Assembly (NCBI RefSeq): GCF_001659605.2
Contig: NC_035169.2
Span: forward strand, 10,562,546-10,626,545
Direction of reading: 5' to 3'
Length of the DNA stretch: 64,000 nt
From: Manihot esculenta
Taxonomy: Eukaryota > Streptophyta > Magnoliopsida > Malpighiales > Euphorbiaceae
A program made the translations under genes and the position numbers. How positions within the stretch are numbered: the stretch's first letter is position 1; every line of letters starts with the position of its first letter. Below the pieces are notes generated by a model. The model searched no databases. It saw only the letters and a program-made list of their open reading frames with translations, and was not told the origin of the DNA. Shown piece by piece: positions 55,801 through 64,000 of this stretch.

Positions 55801-57378
55801 TCTCCAATACGGTGTCAGCCATTTAACATTCCATTAGCAGCATAAGCAGAAAAGAACAAAATAACCAAATTCATTGTACTCAAGAATGCAGCTAAAATAA
55901 CATATTGGAATGAACCTTGATAAGAACATCCATTCAATATACATCAGAAATAATTACCAGCTACTAGGTGATGTAAGATGGGCTAGGCATGAATCAGAAA
56001 GAGGAAATGTGACTTAAGAAAAGAAACAAATAGTAACTGAAAATACAATATACACAGCAAACAGACGATGGAAATGGATGAAAGTATAAACGATTGTGTT
56101 AACTCCACTTTTAGTATACTTGGATTTCCAAATACAGAAAACATTTCAAGGAACCATTTGTATCCAAATTCTAGCTAGACAAATTATGCATTTAAAAGCA
56201 TAGCTCTGAAGATAAGGGTAACAGTCAAGAACCTGAAAGTGGGAGCTAGTGAGGCAGCGAGCAATCTGTCTGAAAAGAGGAACTATGCAGCGTTGAAACT
56301 CTGCAGACTGTGTTGCCTCCAGCACTTCTTCAAGTTCTCCAAGATAGAGAACTTCCTTCTGACAATTAGTCAGAGGCCAAAACTTCAACAAACCCCTTAT
56401 AACTGTATCTGCAAGCTTGTAATCCTTTTCAACGAACTGGACAATACAATAAGACAGCTGCTGATGGTATATAGAAACTGGCTTTGGTTTATGCAGTGGT
56501 ATAAGCGCCCTTACAAGAAACAGCTTATGCTCTTCTTTCATTGGCAGGGCAAAACCATTTATAATGCTCCCTAGAATCTCCAGTAGTTCTCCTATCCCAC
56601 TGTGCCTCTCAGTCTCATAAACAAACCGATAAAATATATTGTTTATTGCTTTCCTAATAAATGGGCGATGCACCATAAATTTGCCATAAATCCTATGAAG
56701 AATCGTCTTCAAATACTCTCTCTCGCGAGGATCCTCAGAATCAAACAAATCTAGCAATTTCAACACAAAACAATGATCAATATACCTCTTGGCGACCTTT
56801 GTGTCTGTATCTGACGAGACAACATATCTTAAAAGAAGCTCATAAACAAGCTGCAAATGAGGCCACGATGGTTCCAGATAAGGCTCCTCCTCTTCAGGAT
56901 CTGAAACTTCTTGCCCGGTGTTCTCATAAGCAGCTGGGGGCAAACACCGGAATATATTCACCGAAATCATTCTAATCATTCCGTCTTGACAGGTCTCAGT
57001 GATTTTTCCCGAGCCGGATTGAATAAAATCGACCAATTCCAACAAAGTCTGTCTCTTGATTTCCTTCTCTCGCACCGATCTCAGCGTATCGCTGAAATCC
57101 AATTGGAAGCAACAGACCTGAAGCTTCCGAAGAAACAGGTGTTGTCGCTCTGATACTGGCACATCCCGGAAGTGTGGAAGGATTTCTATCGAATTCATTG
57201 GCGGCGGAGCCACGACCATCGTGCCATTGTGGGGACCTTCAGGGGCATGGGACGGCCGAGACGCATGGTTAACCACCACATTTGATGCAGGTCCCGACCC
57301 CGGTGGCCCAAACCCATGATCGTGACCATCAGATTTAGAGGGCTTTTTGTGCCCACCTTTTATAATTTTCTTCAACAT
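52816..57378 (-). CDS. PP2A regulatory subunit B' (B56 family), 2 exons
   Basis: Substrate-targeting B' subunit of the heterotrimeric Ser/Thr phosphatase 2A. Exon 1 57378-56233 (382 codons), intron 56232-53140 (3.1 kb, GT/AG), exon 2 53139-52816; 489 aa. An N-terminal basic/Gly-Pro linker (MLKKIIKGG...GFGPPGSGP) is followed by the B56 HEAT-like fold from about residue 70: [80 protein letters not shown], and in exon 2 ERALFLWNN and [17 protein letters not shown]. These are near-invariant family blocks. Length and two-exon layout fit plant B' alpha/beta-like isoforms. Intact; housekeeping-type signalling gene next to the cluster. Confidence 0.94.
54140..55060 (+). mobile_element. Possible LTR-retrotransposon leader/LARD-like fragment in the PP2A intron
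   Basis: Within the PP2A intron. Contains text reminiscent of non-coding leaders of plant LTR elements ('ccataaacatgtgtggctaa' near 54272, 'gggatcgacccttctaacc' near 54993). No open frame, LTR pair or target duplication was established. The rest of the intron shows nothing recognisable. Confidence 0.3.
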
Positions 57379-57880
57379 TACTCAAAGCAAACAAACCCTA
57401 ACCCTCAAATTGATAGCTCTAATTGTTTTTGCGCCGGGAATAACCGTAATGAAACGGTGCGGAGGTGGTGGTAATGCTCGATGGAACTTCAATGGATCAA
57501 TAGGCAATCATTGAATAAAAGCCACCCTCGGAAGCGGATCGAATTAAATGATTGATCCAGCCATAACAAATCATAAGCAAATAGATTTAAGATAATAATG
57601 GGATAGAAATTTTACCGATTTGCATACCGAACCGCAAATAGAATTTTCCCTTACGCGAACCCAAATAGCAAGTCATTTGATATGAATCGCCGGAATGCTG
57701 GTCAGGTGAGCGGACGGCGGAGATGATCCGATTGAGACACCGTGAAGAGGACAGAGAGAAATAAAAAACAAGAGAAATGTTAGAGGGAGACCGAGAGAGA
57801 GCATGAGATAATTTTAGAGAGAGGAGGACGATTGAGAGAGGGAGAGTGGATAATTAAGGAAAAGAAAGATTAATAAATAA
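57379..57880 (-). promoter_or_regulatory. 5' UTR/promoter region of the PP2A gene
   Basis: Less AT-rich than its surroundings, with an 'aaaccctaaccct' telo-box-like motif just upstream of the ATG (minus-strand 'agggttagggttt' near 57395-57405) and GA/CT-rich runs near 57760-57850. Both are common in broadly expressed plant genes. Possibly includes a 5' UTR intron. Confidence 0.4.
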
Positions 57881-59435
57881 ATATTTTCAGGAAAACTAGT
57901 ATTAAATCCTGAAGTTTTAAAAAAATTATTAATTTATAAATATGTCAAAATAAATTAAATTTTTAATGTTTTTATAAAAATATAGTTAACTACTTTAAAT
58001 ATTAATATTATTTAATTTTTATATATTTAATAATAATTTTAAAAATAATATTTAATATTTTAACTCAGTCTATTAAATTAAAAAAATTTAAATATTTAGG
58101 ACTTTTAATATTTATATTTTAATTCTTTCAAATTTATTTTAATTTAATTAATATTAACAAAAAAATTTATAATTTACTTATCATGCCACATAAAATTATC
58201 CTTCAAAATATTTATATGATAAAAAAAATTTTAATATTTTCATTAATTTATATTCATATTTTAAATTTTAAATTTTGAATAATAAAATTATTTTTTCAAT
58301 TTATTACAATTATAATAAAAAATACTAAATTGAATTTAGAAAAATTAATAATAAATTATAATATAATCTCTTAAACTTTTATATTAATAAATATATATTC
58401 TTTTAATTTAAATTTTATATTAAAAGTATATTTATCGTATGTAATATTAAATAAATATTTATTTATAAATAAATTTTTATTATATAAAATATTACATATA
58501 AATATTATATATTAAAATATTTTATTAAAAATTTATATTTATATATTTTAATATATAAAAATTATATTTTATATTAATAATATTAAATAAAATAAAATGT
58601 TATATTTTTTAATATTTAAATTCTATCTATTATGTTGTTTATAAAAACTTAAATATGTTAATTACATTTCATGTAAATTATTTAAAATATTTAGTATTTT
58701 TATTTTATTCACCTATATAAAAATATTATCTAATTTAATAAAAAAATATTTCATATTAATAATATTAAATAAAATAAAATATTATATATTTTATACTATA
58801 ATTTTTTATATTTTTAATTTTTATTAAACTATAATATGTGTATAAAAAGGAAAATGTGTGTATAAAAAGGAAAATGAGAAGTAAATAATGAGATTAATAA
58901 AAAAATAATATTGTTGAAATAAAAAAATATATTTTAAAAACGATCATATTAGTTAAATAAAATTTTTAGGGATTATATTATAATTTTTTAAATTTAATTT
59001 ATTACTTTTGCTTATAATTATGAAAAATTAAAAAAATTTAATTTTATTATTTAAAATTTAAAATTTTAAATATAAATATAAATTAAAGTAAACTTTTGAA
59101 TTTTTTTATTCAATAAATTATTTGAGTAATAATTCTAAGTAGCATAATAACGGGAGTATAAAATTTTTTATTAAAATTATTTAAGAAAAACGGCTTTAAA
59201 CTCAACACACAAATAGAAAATATTTTACTAAAAAGTATTTAAAAAAAAAAAAAAACAAAGTTTAAAATATATAATTTTTATACAAATTTTTTTTATATTT
59301 TTCAATAGACCTATCTTTTACTATTCTCACAAATATGATATTTTAAAATTTCATCGTATTTTTATTATTATTAAAATTCTAAATTTTTTCACTCATAATG
59401 TAATAAAATAATTAATAAAAATTTAAAAATACATA
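57881..59435. other. AT-rich intergenic DNA
   Basis: Extremely A/T-rich with no gene recognised. A 19-bp tandem duplication lies near 58850-58875 ('atgtgtgtataaaaaggaaa' read twice). Confidence 0.65.
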
Positions 59436-59455
59436 TGTAGAGAATACAGGATAGC

Positions 59456-59692
59456 TGATGTTCTGTTATATTGTGTTATTGTGTTTATGTTCCTGGGTTA
59501 TATGGGTAATTGTCTTCTGTAAGGGTAAAGATGAGTTTTTACTTCTTTATTTGCTCTCACGTGTTAGAGGTCATGTGACCTGTAGGGTTATGTAACCCTT
59601 CTTAAACAGATCACAGTGATAACATGTATCTTTTGTACGATTCTTTACATCTTGAATAAAAGTAGAAACAGTTTTCTTCTTCTTTCTTTTCA
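59456..59692 (+). repeat. 5' LTR of copia element C
   Basis: The right end ...CTTTTCA is fixed by the primer site that follows. The left end is either the TGATGTTCTG at 59456 or the TGTAGAGAAT at 59436, which cannot be settled without the 3' LTR. An 'aataaa' polyadenylation-like signal lies near 59655. Confidence 0.7.
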
Positions 59693-59704
59693 TGGTATCA
59701 GAGC
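59693..59704 (+). promoter_or_regulatory. Primer binding site of copia element C
   Basis: TGGTATCAGAGC, the tRNA-Met(i) priming site, directly after the LTR. Confidence 0.88.
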
Positions 59705-59952
59705 GGGTTAGGGTTTACACTCTTTCCTGTCCTCTCTCCTAGAATCCGGTCGTCCTTCTTCAAAACAACACCTCTTCACACAAGATCCGGCTTATACGCC
59801 AGACAAATACCATCGCCGATCTCACACCGACTCTGGCTTGCATGGGAAGAAAATCTTGTTGAAATTCTTCTCTTCTTTCAAAACGGTCACAAATTTGTTA
59901 GATCTAAAGTTTGTATATCAAGATCTGTACCTAAAATCAACAGATCCTGTCG

Positions 59953-61227
59953 ATGATGGGGGAACGAGGAAACAACAGTAAAGAAAGCAAAAACACGGAG
60001 ATGAAGGACAAAGTTCAAATCGCAACTCAGAATCTTGGGGATCCTCTGACTCTTCAGTCCTCGGACCATCCAGGTATGGTTTTAGTATCTGCTCCTCTGG
60101 TAGGGACAAACTTTAGATCCTGGCATAGAGCCATTAGGATAGCCCTAGGAGCTAAACAGAAACTCGAATTTATAGAGGGTACCGTTACAGTGCCTGATAA
60201 AGAATCTGATTCGTATGAACAATGGAAGCGGTGTGACTTTATGGTCACATCCTGGATTTTGAACTCTATATCCAGAGAGTTGGTAGATGGTTTCATTTAC
60301 ACAACCTCAGCCAGAGATCTCTGGCTTGAAATCACAGAAAGATTTGGTGAATGTAATGGCACCATGATCTATGAGCTGAGAAGGAAAATATCCTTGATAT
60401 CTCAAGACAATGCCTCTGCATCTGTCTATTTCACAAAATTAAAGGGGCTTTGGGATGAATTGGGGTCAATGGAAACTCTCCCACCATGCACATGTGGTGC
60501 ATCAAAGGCAATAGATGAGCTGAATAATAGAAATAGGTTAATGCAATTCCTTATGGGATTGAATGATGCCTACGGGACAGTTAGAGATCAGATCCTAGGC
60601 ATGGATCCTTTGCCCTCTGTGAATAAAGCCTATTCTATGGTACTCAAATTTGAGTCTCAGAAGGACATTCTGGGAAGTATAAATGGGAACACTGAACCTT
60701 TAGTCCTGATGAATAGGACGCAGAAACAATATCAAGGAAGGCAGAAAAGGCCTGACCAGAAAAAGGGACACTGTTCCTACTGTGACATGGATGGACATGT
60801 CAGAGAGGGTTGTTTCAAGCTAATAGGATACCCTGAATGGTTTAAGACAAAAACCAAAAATAATGGACAATTCTCCAAAACAACCAGAACCATAGGCCAT
60901 GACAAGAGAGTTGTGGCAGCTGTTGAAGTCCCCCCAAACAGAAAGGACACCCCCATTGACATGCCTAATACATCTACTCAAATAAATGACCTTAATATCA
61001 TGTTGAGTTCCTTACAACAGGAGGTCAGCAAACTAATGAAAGGAAAGGCTGTACTCACAGCAAATACTCACCAATTTGATTACAGCAATGAATATGATTC
61101 AGATTCAGGTCCAGTCATATTTGAGGTACTTCTTACTCTAAAAATTTATCTTATGCATCTTTCCATAAGCACTGTAATTGGGTCCTTGACACTGGTGCCA
61201 CTGACCATATGTCTTCAAATCAGTTAG
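59953..61227 (+). pseudogene. Gag part of copia element C (frame lost before protease)
   Basis: A frame of 424 codons. UBN2/Gag_3-type N-terminus (VSAPLVGTNFRSWHRAI), a CTCGASK segment, and CCHC knuckle HCSYCDMDGHVREGC with CFKLIGYPEWF. After about 61125 the frame leaves the conserved sequence; comparison with the pol frame points to loss of a single base there. Translation past that point is meaningless. Confidence 0.85.
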
Positions 61228-64000
61228 TTTTTCAATCCTTAGACTTATTAAATAAGCCAGTTTCTGTTTACTTACCTAATGGTAATGCTGTGAAAGTTTG
61301 CTATACTGGTTCTATTATGCTTTCAGATTATGTATACCTAAAAAATGTATTGTTTGTTCCAAAGTTCAATTATAATCTTCTTTCTGTTAGCAAGTTAATC
61401 AAAGACTGCAAGCTGAGTTGTCTCTTCCTTCCTACTTGTTGCATTATTCAGGACCCTCTGACTAAGCGAGTGGTTGCTGTGGGCAAGGAAGAGGCAGGGT
61501 TATACAAATTGAATCAGATGAGTTTTTTGCCTCTTGAAATTGATAAACAATTGGCTGCTATTGTGAATACTATGCCTGAGTTGCAATCCTTTGTGAATAC
61601 CACGCTTTCTACACATTCAGTAAATAAAGAAAGCCATACTTTCAGAACTGAATCTTGCATGTCTGCTGTTCATATTCTTGATTGGCATGATAGATTAGGA
61701 CATGCATCTCTTGGGAAATTAAAACATATTGCAATGTTTCAACACACTGAGAATATTCCCTTACACTGTCAAACCTGTCCTCAGGCTAAACAAGCCAGGC
61801 TACCCTTTCCACTTAGCAATACTACTGCTAAGAAGCCCTTTGATCTACTTCACATAGATATTTGGGGACCATATAACATAGAAAGTGTCACAGGAGCTAA
61901 ATACTTCTTAACTCTAGTTGATGACCACACTAGAGCAACCTGGACTTTCTTGATGCGTCTTAAGAGTCAAACTGTTCATATCCTATCTACTTTTCTGAAT
62001 ATGGTGCACAATCATTTTAACACCACTGTTAAGATAATAAGAACAGATAATGGTTGCGAATTTCTTAGCAATGAATGCTCCAGATTACTAAATCAAAGAG
62101 GTATCATTCACCAAAGATCTTGTCCTCACACCCCTCAACAAAATGGCATTGTTGAAAGAAAACACAGACACCTCTTAGACACGGCTAGAGCCATCAAAAT
62201 TCACTCTCATGCGCCTCAGATCTTTTGGTCTGAATGCATCCTTACTGCCACCTACATAATAAACAGACTCCCTATGGCCCAATTTGGTTGGCAGACCCCT
62301 TATGAGCGCCTCTATGGGCATGCCCCTGACTATTCTCATCTGAAAAAGTTTGGCTGCCTCTGTTTTGCAACCAAAACCACTCCTCATAAAGATAAATTTG
62401 GCAGCAAGTCCATCAAGGCTGCCTTTATTGGTTATGCCAACAATCACAAGGCTTACAAACTATATGATCTCTCTACTGGTACTATATTTGTTAGCCGTGA
62501 TGTTGTTTTTTATGAACATATTTTTCCTTTTAGCACACCACCTGAACAAACCCCTGTGATGATACCTATTCCCATACATGATCCAGATTCTGTCCCACCT
62601 CCACCTTCTCCTCCCTCTCAGCTTCCCACCTCTCCTAGCCTTCACAAGTCTTCCAGAACTATTAAACCTCCTTCTTGGCTAGAGGACTTTGTTGCTTCAG
62701 CCACCACTACTGCTTCCCCTTCCCCCTCACCCATCTGTTTTACACCTTCCTACCAAACCTATGTTCTGAATGTTTCCCACATCCCTGAACCAACTACCTA
62801 CAGTCAGGCATCCCAAAACATTAATTGGATTAATGCAATGCAACATGAATTGCATGCACTTGAAAAAAATAACACCTGGACCCTTACAACCCTCCCTCAA
62901 GGCAAGAAAGCCATAGGTTGTAAATGGGTCTACAAAGTTAAATGTAAACCAAATGGTGACATTGATAGATTCAAAGCCCGGTTGGTGGCCAAGGGCTACA
63001 ATCAAATTGAAGGTCTTGATTATAAAGACCGTTTCTCTCCTGTTGCCAAATTGGCTACTGTTCGGATTCTGATAGCCCTTGCCACTCATAAACAATGGGC
63101 TGTGTTTCAACTTGACATAAACAATGCCTTCTTACATGGCACTTTAGATGAAGAAGTTTATATGCATCCTCCCCAGGGGTATAATAAGGCCTTGCCAGGG
63201 CAAGTCTGTCTCCTTAAAAGGTCTCTGTATGGCCTTAAACAGGCCTCTCGTCAATGGAACCTTGAATTCACAAGTTATCTGAAATCTCTCGGTTTCACTC
63301 AGTCTGCTCATGACTATTGTCTCTTTGTTAAAAGTACTACTGATTATTTTCTTGCTTTATTAATATATGTGGATGACATTCTTCTTACTGGTACTTTTCT
63401 TGTTACTATGACTGAGATCAAACATGCCTTACACTCTAAGTTCACCATTAAAGATTTGGGATTTCTCAAATATTTTCTTGGTCTTGAAGTGGCCCGATCT
63501 TCTACTGCCACTCTTTTAAGCCAAACGAAATACATATCCGACATTCTGAAGGATGCTGGTATGCAATCATGCAAACCAGCCCCCTTCCCTTTACCAAAAG
63601 GCTTGCAATTGTCTCTAGCTACAGGAGATATTTTGCCTGATCCCCATGTTTACAGGCGCTTGATTGGGAGGCTTCTTTATGTCAATCTCACCAGGCCTGA
63701 CCTCAGTTATGTTGTCCAGCATCTGAGCCAATTCATGCATCAACCCCGCAAGCCTCACTGGGAGGCTGCTATGCATGTCCTTCGATACTTGAAGGGCACT
63801 CTTCATCAAGGCCTGTGCTTCCCTGTTAGTACCTCTATGCCTCTCACAGCTTACTGTGACTCTGATTGGGCCGCCTGCCCCTTCTCCAGAAAGTCACTTA
63901 CTGGGTTTTGCATATTCTTTGGCTCGTCATTGGTTTCCTAGAAAACCAAGAAACAGCCTACTGTTTCAAAATCCTCCGCTGAAGCGGAATATCGTGCCAT
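61125..64000 (+). pseudogene. Pol part of copia element C (shifted frame, nonsense codon, truncated)
   Basis: Continues in the -1 frame relative to gag: protease WVLDTGATDHM at about 61180, GAG-pre-integrase LDWHDRLGHAS with Cys pair, integrase core (HIDIWGPY, RTDNGCEF, NGIVERKHR), a Pro/Ser-rich linker, reverse transcriptase with YVDD near 63370, and RNase H from CDSDWAA. A TAG at 63939-63941 replaces an expected Trp codon in RNase H; similarity continues beyond it to the edge. Long open stretches show that the damage is modest. Confidence 0.88.

Larger units (their letters stand above)
59436..64000 (+). mobile_element. Damaged Ty1-copia element C, right end beyond the window
   Basis: 5' LTR, primer binding site, gag and pol are present; RNase H is cut by the window edge, so the 3' LTR is unseen. 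Pol carries at least a frameshift and a nonsense codon. Not the same family as elements A and B, judging by Gag and integrase sequence. Confidence 0.88.

Noticed and set aside
1..64000. CRISPR arrays, operons or bacterial mobile elements
   Set aside because: The sequence is plant nuclear DNA with introns and LTR elements; no regularly spaced short repeats were seen.

Overview
The window looks like nuclear DNA from a flowering plant, probably a eudicot. It is very AT-rich between genes, has GT/AG introns, plant-only gene types (alpha carbonic anhydrase with a signal peptide, PMR6-type pectate lyase, R2R3-MYB, PP2A B' subunit, one-domain FAS1 protein) and Ty1-copia retrotransposons primed by initiator tRNA-Met. 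A Malpighiales/Euphorbiaceae source is only a hunch from gene flavour. All homology statements are by eye; no search was run.

Layout. 1-2793: AT-rich intergenic DNA. 2794-4312 (-): seven-exon alpha carbonic anhydrase gene, flanked by a diverged direct repeat. 4313-7219: intergenic, with a small hairpin insertion and a foldback repeat. 7220-11763: an intact, apparently very young Ty1-copia element with identical 158-bp LTRs and non-canonical TA...TA ends. 12-18 kb: intergenic, with a second foldback copy, a solo LTR with a perfect 5-bp target duplication (14770-15262) and a decayed LINE 3' end (16225-17590). 18430-21021 (+): PMR6-like pectate lyase, five exons. 22762-23709 (-): MYB27-like R2R3-MYB, four exons.

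From about 24 to 52.5 kb lies a tandem cluster built from a repeated unit: type-a aspartic protease, type-b aspartic protease, FAS1 gene (opposite strand), debris. Unit 1 holds AP1, AP2 (broken by a young Ty1-copia insertion and by a separate 4-bp deletion) and FAS1-1. Unit 2 holds AP3, AP4 (the uninterrupted twin of AP2) and FAS1-2. Unit 3 holds only AP5. All five proteases are intronless, secreted, A1-family and CDR1/nepenthesin-like. All have the first active-site motif as DTAS instead of DTGS, and all have a TATA box exactly 52 bp before the ATG. The debris includes a decayed FAS1 copy, a protease leader fragment, two exons of an IDM1-like PHD/acetyltransferase gene, an inverted and re-ordered scrap of protease coding sequence, and pieces resembling PMR6 intron 3 and the MYB27 3' flank. 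These pieces record how the cluster was assembled.

52816-57378 (-): two-exon PP2A B' (B56) regulatory subunit gene with a 3.1-kb intron. 57.4-59.4 kb: AT-rich DNA. 59436 to the window end: a damaged third Ty1-copia element (1-nt frameshift, one nonsense codon), cut by the window edge.

There is no operon-like logic. The strongest candidate for something new is the alternating aspartic-protease/FAS1 repeat cluster with its altered catalytic motif and its readable history of duplication, homogenisation and transposon insertion.
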